Shown: positions 1 to 7,213, numbered from the stretch's first letter. The stretch is DNA of 45,164 nucleotides from Clostridiales bacterium (GCA_014799475.1 JAAVHX010000002.1:1-45164), one strand, 5' to 3'. The notes: a model not told the origin generated them from the sequence alone. Translations and numbers: made by a program.

Positions 1-57
1 GCCCCCGACTGTCCTTCACCGGCTCAAACCCGGAGCCGGTGAAGGACAGTCGGGGGC
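1..57. repeat. 25-bp perfect inverted repeat starting at base 1
   Basis: Bases 1-25 are the exact reverse complement of 33-57, with a 7-nt loop (26-32). The repeat begins at the very first base and lies inside the reading frame of the aminopeptidase gene. A T-run follows on the + strand (58-61), so a terminator is possible, but the position suggests a fold-back at a contig end. Confidence 0.8.
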
Positions 58-346
58 TTTTCTGCTCCAAAAACCAGTCGATCCGGGCCTTCATATAGCT
101 GGGGTATTCGGAAAAAACGGCCTCGTCTGCCCGGAGGAAGGACTCCCGGGTGAGGAAATCGTCCCCGTAGTAGGCCACCACGTTCCTGGCCCCGCAGTCG
201 TAGCAGGCGGACACGCACAGCCGGGTGAGGTCGGCATACTCGATGTTGCTCTCGATGCTGGGGGTCTGCCCCGGCTGGACGTTCAAGCCCACCTCCACCA
301 GCAGGTGGGCGTATTCGTTGAGCTTTGCTTCAAAATCCTGAACCAT
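1..346 (-). CDS. M29-family (AmpS/AmpT-like) metallo-aminopeptidase, N-terminal part only
   Basis: The first ~96 residues match the N-terminal domain of M29 aminopeptidases, co-catalytic metal enzymes of about 370-410 residues that remove N-terminal amino acids in the cytoplasm. Recognisable pieces are NEYAHLLVEVGLNVQPGQT (from about residue 10) and CGARNVVAYYGDD (about 51). The metal ligands lie in the missing C-terminal part. The ATG at 344-346 has AGGAG at 356-360 and starts 14 bp after the stop of the upstream unknown gene, so the two form an operon. The frame stays open to base 1, but the last residues are encoded inside the 25-bp inverted repeat and may not be genuine. Family fairly sure; the gene is cut by the window edge. 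Confidence 0.7.
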   Translation of the reverse strand, partial: MVQDFEAKLNEYAHLLVEVGLNVQPGQTPSIESNIEYADLTRLCVSACYDCGARNVVAYYGDDFLTRESFLRADEAVFSEYPSYMKARIDWFLEQKSPRLSFTGSGFEPVKDSRG

Positions 347-360
347 TGATATCGTCTCCT

Positions 361-858
361 TTATGCTTTGTTGCCGGGTTTCCACCGGCGGCAGTCCTCC
401 ACCGCCGCCAGCAGCGTTTCAAGCTCCACGCTGATGGGGAAGGCCAGGGCGGCGTTTACGGCCGGCTCCGTGCTTTCCGCGATGCGCGCGGCAATCCCGG
501 CCCTGTCCATCCCGGCATGATAGAAATCCATCAGGTAGTTTTCCACGCCGTAGACCTCGGATCCTTCCGGGAGCCGCTCCCAGTCAAAGGCCAGCGCCGA
601 TTCTCGTGGGAGCTGGAATTCCAGCCAGCAGCCGTCCAGATTGAATCCGATCTCGCACAGGCCCGGCACCTCCACCACCGGAATGGGGAATTCCTCGGTC
701 TGGTATTCGCCGTCCACCTTCACGCTGTGGTTGGCGTACCAGCCCCACTTTGCTTCCATTCCGCTCCGGGACAGCGCCTGGGTAAGGCGGACGGCCCTGC
801 CGCCCAGAGGGGCATAAATCTGGTTCAGCTGTTGAAACAGGGCTTTGTCCACGCGCAC
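361..858 (-). CDS. conserved hypothetical protein, 165 aa
   Basis: I do not recognise the family. The protein is soluble, has no signal peptide or membrane segment, and is rich in Trp and Tyr in the middle (MEAKWGWYANHSVKVDGEYQ, about residues 34-53). The start is a GTG at 856-858 with GGGAG close upstream (about 867-863); no in-frame ATG lies nearby. A TTGTGT-17-TATAAT promoter is at 949-921. It is the first gene of an operon with the M29 aminopeptidase, which begins 14 bp after its stop. Codon use matches the GC-rich core. Nothing in the sequence assigns a function. Confidence 0.7.
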   Translation of the reverse strand: MRVDKALFQQLNQIYAPLGGRAVRLTQALSRSGMEAKWGWYANHSVKVDGEYQTEEFPIPVVEVPGLCEIGFNLDGCWLEFQLPRESALAFDWERLPEGSEVYGVENYLMDFYHAGMDRAGIAARIAESTEPAVNAALAFPISVELETLLAAVEDCRRWKPGNKA

Positions 859-920
859 CGTCTCCCGATATACTGGGCATTTTGCCGGAACTGTCCGGCC
901 CGCCCAATGCAGATATGGAA

Positions 921-949
921 ATTATACCATATCGAAGAAAAGAACACAA
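921..949 (-). promoter_or_regulatory. promoter of the 858-361 operon
   Basis: Minus strand reads TTGTGT (949-944), 17-bp spacer, TATAAT (926-921). It is back to back with the asnA promoter, leaving only a few bases between the two -35 boxes. Confidence 0.65.
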
Positions 950-955
950 TTCAAA

Positions 956-984
956 TTGCATTTTTTTCTGCTGTGTTGTATAAT
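956..984 (+). promoter_or_regulatory. asnA promoter
   Basis: TTGCAT (956-961), 17-bp spacer, perfect TATAAT (979-984), 36 bp before the asnA ATG. Divergent from the promoter at 921-949. Confidence 0.75.
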
Positions 985-1019
985 GGCTTATCTTTGATTG
1001 AGTAAAGGGGTAAAGCAAT

Positions 1020-2033
1020 ATGCTGACCACCGTCATTCCGGAGGGCTACGCCCCCCTGTTGAACCTGTACGATACCCAAAAGGCCATCGGCCTGCTCAAG
1101 CGGCTGTTTGAGGACGATCTGGGCGGCTCCCTCAACCTGCGCCGGGTGTCCGCCCCTCTGTTCGTGGAAGCCTCCACCGGCCTGAACGACGACCTGAACG
1201 GCGTGGAGCGGGCGGTGTCCTTCGATGTGCCCGACGCGGGCCGGGACGCCCAGGTGGTCCACTCCCTGGCAAAGTGGAAGCGCATGGCCCTCCACCGCTA
1301 CCAGTTCTCGGTGGGGGAGGGGCTGTATACCGACATGAACGCCATCCGCCGGGATGAGGAGCTGGACAACCTGCACTCCGTCTATGTGGACCAGTGGGAC
1401 TGGGAGAAGGTCATCGCCCCCCGGGACCGCAACGTGGATTACTTAAAGTCGGTGGTGAAAACCATCGTCACCGCCCTGGCCGCCACCCAGCAGACCCTGC
1501 GCTCGGTATACCCCCAGCTCACCACCCTGCCCCTCATCGACCGGGAGGTATCCTTTGTCACGACCCAGGAGCTGGAGGATCTGTGGCCCGAGCTGTCCCC
1601 CAAGGAGCGGGAGGACCAGTGGGTGAAGGATCACCCCACCACCTTCCTCATGGGCATCGGCGGGGCGCTGAAGTCGGGCAAGCCCCACGACGGCCGCGCC
1701 CCGGACTACGACGACTGGGCGCTGAACGGGGACATCCTGCTGTGGAACTCCCTGCTGGGCCACGCCTTTGAGATCTCCTCCATGGGCATCCGGGTGTCCC
1801 CGGAGTCGCTGGACAGCCAGCTCACCATCTCCGGCCACGACGAGCGCCGGGAGCTGCCCTTCCACCGCGCCCTGCTGGCGGGCGAGCTGCCCCTGACCAT
1901 CGGCGGCGGCATCGGCCAGAGCCGGGTGTCCATGTACCTGCTGGGCAAGGCCCACATCGGCGAGGTGCAGGCGTCCATCTGGGACCCCCGCACGCTGGAG
2001 GCGTGCAAAGAGGCGGGGGTCATCCTGCTGTAA
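1020..2033 (+). CDS. asnA: aspartate-ammonia ligase (asparagine synthetase A)
   Basis: AsnA makes asparagine from aspartate, ammonia and ATP through an aspartyl-AMP intermediate. It is a class II aminoacyl-tRNA-synthetase-like enzyme. At 337 aa it has normal length (about 330). Family blocks are visible: SAPLFVEASTGLNDDLNG (about 44-61), FDVPDAGRDAQVVHSLAKWKR (about 69-89), GLYTDMNAIRRDE (about 101-113), YVDQWDWEK (about 122-130) and the C-terminal GGGIGQSRVSMYLL (about 295-308). ATG 1020 has AAAGGGG at 1004-1010. The gene is monocistronic. Its last 88 bp belong to a 226-bp unit repeated downstream, so the end of the gene has two extra copies behind the stop. Confidence 0.95.
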   Translation: MLTTVIPEGYAPLLNLYDTQKAIGLLKRLFEDDLGGSLNLRRVSAPLFVEASTGLNDDLNGVERAVSFDVPDAGRDAQVVHSLAKWKRMALHRYQFSVGEGLYTDMNAIRRDEELDNLHSVYVDQWDWEKVIAPRDRNVDYLKSVVKTIVTALAATQQTLRSVYPQLTTLPLIDREVSFVTTQELEDLWPELSPKEREDQWVKDHPTTFLMGIGGALKSGKPHDGRAPDYDDWALNGDILLWNSLLGHAFEISSMGIRVSPESLDSQLTISGHDERRELPFHRALLAGELPLTIGGGIGQSRVSMYLLGKAHIGEVQASIWDPRTLEACKEAGVILL

Positions 2034-2487
2034 GATGTGGGGCTTGCCCCCGCCGCAAGTGCGGCGTACGAGCATTTTGCCGCAGGCAAAATCTCGGCGC
2101 AAGGCGGAATTCATTTCCGCCGCGCAAGTTAAATCAAGAGGGGCCCCCATGGGGCTTGACCCATGGGGAGTCAAGGCCCACATCGGCGAGGTGCAGGCAT
2201 CCATCTGGGACCCCCGCACGCTGGAGGCGTGCAAAGAGGCGGGGGTCATCCTGCTGTAAGATGTGGGGCTTGCCCCCGCCGCAAGTGCGGCGTACGAGCA
2301 TTTTGCCGCAGGCAAAATCTCGGCGCAAGGCGGAATTCATTTCCGCCGCGCAAGTTAAATCAAGAGGGGCCCCCATGGGGCTTGACCCATGGGGAGTCAA
2401 GGCCCACATCGGCGAGGTGCAGGCATCCATCTGGGACCCCCGCACGCTGGAGGCGTGCAAAGAGGCGGGGGTCATCCTGCTGTAAGA
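1946..2487 (+). repeat. tandem repeat of asnA 3' end plus spacer, 226-bp unit, 2.4 copies
   Basis: Copies start at 1946, 2172 and 2398; the last stops after 90 bp. Each unit begins with the final 29 codons and stop of asnA and continues through a 138-bp spacer. Copies 2 and 3 agree with each other and differ from copy 1 at one visible position (GCG to GCA, Ala codon). The unit is not a multiple of three, so the extra asnA tails cannot extend the protein. The spacer is a chain of small hairpins: GGGGCttGCCCC, GCCGCAagTGCGGC, ATTTTGCCgcaGGCAAAAT and GGCGGAAttcatTTCCGCC. Confidence 0.95.
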
Positions 2488-2496
2488 GAGAGAAAA

Positions 2497-2533
2497 CAGC
2501 GGCGGCAGAGGAGTTCGTCCTCTGCCGCCGCTG
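2497..2533. terminator. bidirectional hairpin terminator between asnA repeats and lipoprotein gene
   Basis: A perfect 16-bp stem (2497-2512 with 2518-2533) and 5-nt loop. The T-run is on the minus strand side (AAAA at 2493-2496 on +), so it mainly serves the minus-strand lipoprotein gene and may also stop asnA transcripts. Confidence 0.8.
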
Positions 2534-2539
2534 GTCATT

Positions 2540-3022
2540 TCACTGTTGACCGGGTTCTTCCAAAACGCAAATCAAGTATGGTTCTTTTCCACTGGCCGCC
2601 TCGTCCCACTCTTCCCACTGAAAATAGGCGGCTTCACAATTTTCTGCGTCGATATAGAGATAACCATCCGCATTTCCATCAAAATCCGCATTTGAGCATA
2701 CAGCCCTAAAATCACCGGCAACATTATTTATTTGCCCCACAAATTTGCACTCGGTCGGCAAGGAATACACAACTTTTCCATGATAACAATAAAAATTTCC
2801 ATGATAGTAAAACTGCAGTGGAGCGGCCCAAGGCCCTGGCTCTAAACTGACAGAGGCGTCAAATTCATCATGATCAGAGGCGCCGGGCTCTGAATTATGT
2901 TCAGAATTACTATTTGCCGGCATATTGCCGCAGGAAGATAAGATTACGAGACAAAGCGCGATCAATGTGACACACCGGCCGAACCGACCGCATATGTTTC
3001 GCCGCTTCTTTACCGTGTCCAT
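2540..3022 (-). CDS. small secreted lipoprotein, unknown function, 160 aa
   Basis: A basic N-terminus (KKRRN) is followed by a hydrophobic stretch and the lipobox LSSC with Cys31, so the protein is predicted to be lipid-anchored on the outer face of the membrane. After an acidic, Ser/Asn-rich linker it has a globular part rich in Tyr, Phe and acidic residues (FYYHGNFYCYHGKVVYSLP, about 88-106). I do not recognise the domain. I chose ATG 3020-3022; an upstream in-frame ATG at 3070 would add 16 residues before the signal peptide and has no ribosome site, although AAAGGGG lies 13 nt before 3022, which is rather far. A perfect-consensus promoter lies upstream. Likely monocistronic. Confidence 0.7.
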   Translation of the reverse strand: MDTVKKRRNICGRFGRCVTLIALCLVILSSCGNMPANSNSEHNSEPGASDHDEFDASVSLEPGPWAAPLQFYYHGNFYCYHGKVVYSLPTECKFVGQINNVAGDFRAVCSNADFDGNADGYLYIDAENCEAAYFQWEEWDEAASGKEPYLICVLEEPGQQ

Positions 3023-3096
3023 TTTGCCGCATGATCCCCTTTCCAAATTTCTTTCATATTCGATGGACAAGCCTGATCAAAATTTGCTATACTTTC

Positions 3097-3124
3097 ATTA
3101 TACAGGGCGGGGCAACGCTGTCAA
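3097..3124 (-). promoter_or_regulatory. consensus promoter of lipoprotein gene
   Basis: TTGACA (3124-3119), 16-bp spacer, TATAAT (3102-3097) on the minus strand. Both hexamers are perfect consensus. Confidence 0.8.
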
Positions 3125-3130
3125 GGAAAC

Positions 3131-3215
3131 TTTGGTTTACATCGCGCAATCTTCGATTTCCATTGACGTAACTTTTGGTTTCCATTGACGTAACTTTCGA
3201 TTTACATCCGATGAT
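3131..3215. repeat. four ~21-bp iterated repeats in an intergenic region
   Basis: Four units start near 3131, 3152, 3173 and 3194 with the core TT(T/C)G(G/A)TTT(A/C)CAT. The middle two share TTTCCATTGACGTAAC exactly (3157-3172 and 3178-3193). The spacing of about 21 bp is two helical turns. The array sits between the lipoprotein promoter and the L,D-transpeptidase promoter and looks like an operator array. Confidence 0.75.
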
Positions 3216-3311
3216 CTTCCGCTTTACGGCCCCTCATTACAGGCGTATGCCCGCCTGCGCTTGGGGTAGAAAGCGCTTCCAAAACCGATACTGGCGCAGC
3301 CCCCGGATTTG

Positions 3312-3320
3312 TGATATAAT
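3312..3320 (+). promoter_or_regulatory. extended -10 promoter of L,D-transpeptidase gene
   Basis: TGATATAAT (extended -10, TATAAT at 3315-3320), with no good -35 box at the usual distance. A promoter with a weak -35 box next to a repeat array is consistent with activator control. Confidence 0.6.
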
Positions 3321-3356
3321 AAACAAATCCATACATAATGAGGAGAATGCCGCGTT

Positions 3357-4721
3357 ATGAACAAACGAATCAGAAGCCTTCTATTGATGATGACGTTTGC
3401 CCTGTCCCTGCTGGGGTCCGGCTTCCCAACAGCCCAGGCGGCAAGTGCCGTCGCCGGCAACGGACGCCCGTACTACATTACGGTGAACCGGGCCATGAAC
3501 ACGGTGACCGTGTATGGGCTGGACACGAATGGTTATTATACGGTTCCCGTCAAGGCCATGGTCTGTTCTGTGGGGCGCGGCGGGAGCGTCACGCCGCGGG
3601 GTACATTTTCTGTGGGAAGCAAACGGGCGTGGCTGCACATGGTGGATGGCTCCTACGGCCAATACGCCACCCAATTCTACGGAAACTACCTGTTCCACTC
3701 CGTCTGCTATTCCGCCGCCGATCCCTCCACCCTTCTGACCTACGAGTACAATATGCTGGGCAGTCCGGCGTCCTTGGGCTGCGTCCGGCTTCAAACCGCC
3801 GACGCCAAATGGATCTACGACAATTGTGCCGCCGGAACCAAGGTCACGGTCTATGACGACGCCTCCTCTCCCGGCCCGCTCGGGAAACCGGACAAGCTGA
3901 TCCCTGAAATCACGTCCGCCATGGACAACGGCTGGGATCCCACCGATCCCAGGGAAGACAACCCCTGGCGCGGCGTGCTTGTCTCGGAAGTCTCCCTCGG
4001 CGCGGCGGAGGCCACCCTGACCGCCGGGGAGCGGCTCCAGCTCACCGCGGCCCTAACGCCGCCGACGGCCACACTTCCGCAGGCCGCGTGGTCGAGCAGC
4101 GACCCGTCCGTGGCCTCCGTGGACGCCGCGGGGCGGGTGACCGGCTTAAAGTCCGGCGCCGCTGTCATCACCGTTTCCTGCGGGAGCCTTTCGGACAGCT
4201 GCACCGTGAAGGTCGATAAGACGCTGCTGCCCTTTACGGACGTCATCCCGGGTATGTGGTATTACAGCGACATCCGGTACGTATACGAGGCCGGCGCGAT
4301 GAGTGGGACAAGCGATGCCGCGTTCTCCCCGGGAATGCCGGTAACATACGCCATGGCGGAGCGGGAATTATACCATCTGGCCGATGTGGAGGGTGTCGGG
4401 CACCCCGTCACCGACAACGCGGCGGGGACTGGGTCCGACCCAGAGCGGCCGCTCACCCGGCAGGAATTCGCGGTGATGCTTTATCAGTACGAAACGCTGT
4501 TGCGCGGTCGTTCCGCCGACGGCTTTGCCCCGCTTTCCCAGTTTGCCGATGGGGGAGACGTTGATGATGACGCTTTTGAAGCCCTCAGCTGGGCGGTTGG
4601 CAACCATTTGATCCAAGGGACTGCGCAAAGTCTTAATCCCACAGCGCCTGTCAGCCGTGCCCAAGAGGCGGCGATCCTGCACCGCTACCTCCTGTATCGC
4701 CAGCCCACCTTGATCGGCTGA
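3357..4721 (+). CDS. exported L,D-transpeptidase (YkuD) with BIG2 and SLH domains
   Basis: Signal peptide (residues 1-28, cleavage near AQA-AS), then a YkuD catalytic domain (about 35-168) with His114 (LFHSV) and the motif SLGCVR containing the nucleophile Cys142. Such enzymes form 3-3 cross-links in peptidoglycan or attach proteins to it. A bacterial Ig-like BIG2 domain follows (about 205-287; WSSSDPSVASVDAAGRVTGLKSG), then SLH-type repeats (about 290-450; FTDV..GMWYYSDIRYVYEAGAMSGTSDAAFSPGMPVT) expected to bind the cell wall. So the protein acts outside the membrane in the wall. AGGAG (3341-3345) lies 11 nt before ATG 3357. The repeat array upstream suggests regulated expression. Length is typical for this multidomain type. 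Confidence 0.9.
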   Translation: MNKRIRSLLLMMTFALSLLGSGFPTAQAASAVAGNGRPYYITVNRAMNTVTVYGLDTNGYYTVPVKAMVCSVGRGGSVTPRGTFSVGSKRAWLHMVDGSYGQYATQFYGNYLFHSVCYSAADPSTLLTYEYNMLGSPASLGCVRLQTADAKWIYDNCAAGTKVTVYDDASSPGPLGKPDKLIPEITSAMDNGWDPTDPREDNPWRGVLVSEVSLGAAEATLTAGERLQLTAALTPPTATLPQAAWSSSDPSVASVDAAGRVTGLKSGAAVITVSCGSLSDSCTVKVDKTLLPFTDVIPGMWYYSDIRYVYEAGAMSGTSDAAFSPGMPVTYAMAERELYHLADVEGVGHPVTDNAAGTGSDPERPLTRQEFAVMLYQYETLLRGRSADGFAPLSQFADGGDVDDDAFEALSWAVGNHLIQGTAQSLNPTAPVSRAQEAAILHRYLLYRQPTLIG

Positions 4722-4733
4722 TCAAACTTCCCG

Positions 4734-4762
4734 TTGCCATTGACGGAAATTTGTGGTATCAT
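4734..4762 (+). promoter_or_regulatory. promoter of DtxR/MntR-type gene
   Basis: TTGCCA (4734-4739), 17-bp spacer, TATCAT (4757-4762). Confidence 0.6.
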
Positions 4763-4806
4763 ATCAGAGTAAGCATTGGCAAACCCACGTGATCTGGAGG
4801 CGCGCA

Positions 4807-5181
4807 ATGAATATCCACGAATCCGCTGAAAACTATCTGGAGGCCATCCTGGCCCTGGGGGAGAAGGGCCCGGTGCGATCCATCGACGTGGCCCAGCACC
4901 TGAACTTTTCCAAGCCCAGCGTCAGCCGTGCCATGAGCCTGCTGCGGGAGGGGGGCTTTGTGGTCATGGACGAGGGCGGCTTTCTCACCCTTACCGACGA
5001 CGGGCTGGAGATCGCCCAGCGCATTTATGAGCGGCATCTGCTGCTCACCCGCTGGCTCATCCACCTGGGGGTGGACGAGAAGGTGGCCGCCGAGGACGCC
5101 TGCCGCATCGAGCATGACCTGAGCATCGAGTCCTTTGACGCCCTGCGGACCCATATCAACAGGGATCTGGGCATTGAGTAG
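4807..5181 (+). CDS. DtxR/MntR-family metal-dependent transcriptional regulator
   Basis: A 124-aa protein with an N-terminal winged helix (about 1-62; ESAENYLEAILALGEKGPVR and SKPSVSRAMSLLREGGFV) and the family's helical metal-binding/dimer domain (about 63-124; RHLLLTRWLIHLGVD and DACRIEHDLS). The residues E, C and H of EDACRIEHD correspond to the metal-site region. It lacks the C-terminal SH3/FeoA domain of DtxR, like MntR (about 140 aa), and so probably senses Mn2+ or Fe2+. ATG 4807 has GGAGG at 4796-4800; a longer in-frame ORF from 4753 has no ribosome site. No transporter gene is adjacent, so the target genes are elsewhere. Monocistronic with its own promoter and terminator. Confidence 0.88.
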   Translation: MNIHESAENYLEAILALGEKGPVRSIDVAQHLNFSKPSVSRAMSLLREGGFVVMDEGGFLTLTDDGLEIAQRIYERHLLLTRWLIHLGVDEKVAAEDACRIEHDLSIESFDALRTHINRDLGIE

Positions 5182-5188
5182 AGACAGA

Positions 5189-5218
5189 CAAAGCCGCCGC
5201 TGGATAGCGGCGGCTTTG
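5189..5218 (+). terminator. terminator of DtxR/MntR-type gene
   Basis: Stem 5189-5201 with 5206-5218 (13 bp), loop GGAT, followed by CGTTT. A poor T-run but a strong stem. Confidence 0.65.
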
Positions 5219-5235
5219 CGTTTGCGGCGATTTTA

Positions 5236-5253
5236 CCGCACCCGTGGGTGCGG
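5236..5253. repeat. GC-rich palindrome related to the asnA spacer hairpins
   Basis: CCGCACCC gt GGGTGCGG, flanked by ATTTTA and GCGTTACAC. On the minus strand the order of hairpin, TAAAAT and GCCGCA resembles the asnA spacer element (about 2050-2085), so it may be a dispersed palindromic family. Confidence 0.5.
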
Positions 5254-5255
5254 CG

Positions 5256-6248
5256 TTACACGCTCCTCTCCCCGCACAGGCTCTGGGAAAAAAGCGCCCG
5301 CACCTCGTCCAGATCGTCCGTCTGGCCCAGCGCCCACATCAGCTTGGTGACGGCCCCCTCGGTGGTCATGTCATACCCCTGGATGACCCCCTCCGCCAGG
5401 GCTTTCTGTCCCGCCTGGTAGAGGGCGAAGTTGCTGCTCTCGTACAGGCACTGGCTGCACACCACCACCGCCATCCCGGCCTGGGCGGCGTTGTGAAGCT
5501 TTTCGATGAGGTTGCGGCGGATGAAGTGGAGCCCGCCCGCGCCAAATGCCTCGATGACCACCCCCCGGTAGTGCATCCGCAGGAGCATATCGAAGATCTC
5601 CGGGTCCAGCCCTGGGGTGAGCTTGATGAGGAACACCGCCTGACACAGCTCGTCCCGCAGGACGCAGGGGACAGGTACGCAGGGGATGGCCTCCTCCCGG
5701 ATGGTGAGCCCCGCACCGTTGACCACCGCCACCGGCGGCCAGTTCACGCTGTCAAAGGCGGAAAAGTCGGTGGTGTGGGTCTTGACCGCGCGGCAGCCCA
5801 GCATCACCTTGCGCCCGAAGGCCAAAAACACCCCCGGATAGCCGGAGGCCGCCATGGCAAAGGCGGTGCGTAGGTTGTCCAGCCCGTCGGTAAGGGGGTG
5901 CTCGATGGGCAACTGCGCCCCGGTGAGCACCACGGGGATGCCGATGCCCCGCACCATATAGGACAGCACCGAGGCGGTGTACGCCATGGTGTCGGTGCCG
6001 TGGGACACCACGATGCCGTCGAAGTCCTCCCGGGCCTCGTAGACGTTTTGGGCGATGAGCCGCCATTCCTCCGGCTGGATGTTGGACGAGTCCAGGTGCA
6101 GGATGTCCCGGACGGTCAGGTCATAGCTGTCCGCCAGCCCGCCCAGATAATGGGATAGGGCCGCGCCGTCCAGGCCGGGGGCCAGCCCCTCCTCGGTGAG
6201 CCGGGAGGCGATGGTGCCCCCGGTGGTGAGCAGTAAGATGCGTTTCAT
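5256..6248 (-). CDS. ansA: type I-like L-asparaginase
   Basis: Hydrolyses L-asparagine to aspartate and ammonia in the cytoplasm. The 330-aa protein carries both asparaginase signatures: LLTTGGTIAS (residues 6-15, nucleophilic Thr12) and SHGTDTMAYTAS (82-93, His83-Gly-Thr85-Asp86 active site). It has no signal peptide, which fits the cytoplasmic low-affinity type. ATG 6246-6248 has GGAGG six bases upstream, and a good promoter lies at 6311-6283. It is divergent from the flavoprotein gene. Together with asnA in the same window the cell can both make and degrade asparagine. A Glu-tRNA amidotransferase subunit D is a possible relative, but length and context favour asparaginase. Confidence 0.92.
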   Translation of the reverse strand: MKRILLLTTGGTIASRLTEEGLAPGLDGAALSHYLGGLADSYDLTVRDILHLDSSNIQPEEWRLIAQNVYEAREDFDGIVVSHGTDTMAYTASVLSYMVRGIGIPVVLTGAQLPIEHPLTDGLDNLRTAFAMAASGYPGVFLAFGRKVMLGCRAVKTHTTDFSAFDSVNWPPVAVVNGAGLTIREEAIPCVPVPCVLRDELCQAVFLIKLTPGLDPEIFDMLLRMHYRGVVIEAFGAGGLHFIRRNLIEKLHNAAQAGMAVVVCSQCLYESSNFALYQAGQKALAEGVIQGYDMTTEGAVTKLMWALGQTDDLDEVRALFSQSLCGERSV

Positions 6249-6282
6249 AGGACGCCTCCATATCTGTTTTGTCGTTATTTTT

Positions 6283-6311
6283 AGTATACGTTATGGCAGA
6301 TGGCTTTGCAA
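6283..6311 (-). promoter_or_regulatory. asparaginase promoter
   Basis: TTGCAA (6311-6306), 17-bp spacer, TATACT (6288-6283). Confidence 0.7.
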
Positions 6312-6316
6312 GTATA

Positions 6317-6345
6317 TTGTCAGCTTTCGGGGATACTGGTATACT
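6317..6345 (+). promoter_or_regulatory. promoter of thioredoxin-reductase-like gene
   Basis: TTGTCA (6317-6322), 17-bp spacer, TATACT (6340-6345). It is divergent from the asparaginase promoter, with 5 bp between the -35 boxes. Confidence 0.7.
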
Positions 6346-6375
6346 ATAAAGAAAAGAATGAGGAGGATGATCCTG

Positions 6376-7176
6376 ATGAAATACGACCTGCTTGTCGTCG
6401 GCGGCGGCCCCGCCGGTCTCACCGCCGCCATCCACGCCCGCGCCCGGGACAAATCCGTGCTGGTCATCTCCAACGACCCCCTGGCCTCTCCGCTGTGCAG
6501 GGCCCCGGAAATGGCCAACTACCCCGGCCTGCCGGGGGTTACCGGGAAAGAACTGGTGGAGCGGCTGGCGGCCCAGGCCAGGGACCTGGGGGCGGAATTC
6601 AAACAGGGCCGGGCGCTGTCCGTCATGCCCATGGGCAGCTCGGTGATGGTATCCGTGGAGAACGACATGGCGGAGGGCGGCGCCGTCATCCTGGCCCTGG
6701 GGGTGTCGAGGGCCGCGCCGCTGAAAGGGGAGACCGAGCTGCTGGGCCGGGGAGTCAGCTACTGCGCCACCTGCGACGGGATGTTTTACCGCAATAAATC
6801 CGTGGTCTGCGCGGGAGACGCCCCCAACTTTGACGAGGAGGTGGAGTTCCTGCGCTCTATCGGCTGCCAGGTGATGGTGAAGCGGCTGGCGGGGCTGGAG
6901 ATCCTGGGGGAGGGCCGGGTGTCCGGCGTGCGGGACGCCCAGGGGGAGGAGACCCCCTGCGACGGCGTGTTCCTGCTGCGCTCATCCATCGCCCCCGCCC
7001 ACTTGGCCCCGGGGCTGGAGCTGGCGGACGGCTATATCAAGGTGGACGGCCATATGGCCACCAGCTTGCGGGGGGTGTACGCCGCCGGTGACTGCACCGG
7101 CCAGCCCCTCCAGCTGGCCAAGGCGGTGGGCCAGGGGCAGGCCGCCGCCCACTTCGCCCTGGAGGCCCTCGGCTGA
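6376..7176 (+). CDS. thioredoxin-reductase-like flavoprotein without a recognisable NADPH site
   Basis: The FAD-binding GGGPAG (residues 9-14), the redox pair CATC (Cys130-Cys133) and the second FAD motif VYAAGDC (about 235-241) place it in the TrxB family, which passes electrons to thioredoxin. It is 266 aa, against about 305-320 for usual TrxB. The nucleotide-binding loop that should read GxGxxA is CAGDAPNFDEEVEFL (about 145-159), and the HRRxxxR phosphate-binding motif is absent (VMVKR). This is the pattern described for ferredoxin-dependent flavin thioredoxin reductases of anaerobes. AGGAGG (6361-6366) sits nine bases before ATG 6376; an in-frame ATG at 6367 is too close to it. Family certain; electron donor is inference. 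Confidence 0.88.
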   Translation: MKYDLLVVGGGPAGLTAAIHARARDKSVLVISNDPLASPLCRAPEMANYPGLPGVTGKELVERLAAQARDLGAEFKQGRALSVMPMGSSVMVSVENDMAEGGAVILALGVSRAAPLKGETELLGRGVSYCATCDGMFYRNKSVVCAGDAPNFDEEVEFLRSIGCQVMVKRLAGLEILGEGRVSGVRDAQGEETPCDGVFLLRSSIAPAHLAPGLELADGYIKVDGHMATSLRGVYAAGDCTGQPLQLAKAVGQGQAAAHFALEALG

Positions 7177-7213
7177 TTTTTTCCGAATTTTCCATGAACT
7201 TTGCTTTCCTGTA

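Noticed and set aside
2035-2485. ORFs of 74 and 160 aa in the asnA repeat region
   Set aside because: They consist of asnA tail and spacer read by chance through the 226-bp repeats; no ribosome site or family.
1946-2487. CRISPR-like array
   Set aside because: The copies are directly adjacent with no unique spacers, the unit is 226 bp and there are no cas genes.
4354-4366. Match to the reverse of the tRNA-Ser 3' end (TGGCGGAGCGGG) as an att site
   Set aside because: It falls within normal codons of the SLH region of the L,D-transpeptidase and far from mobile DNA; likely chance.
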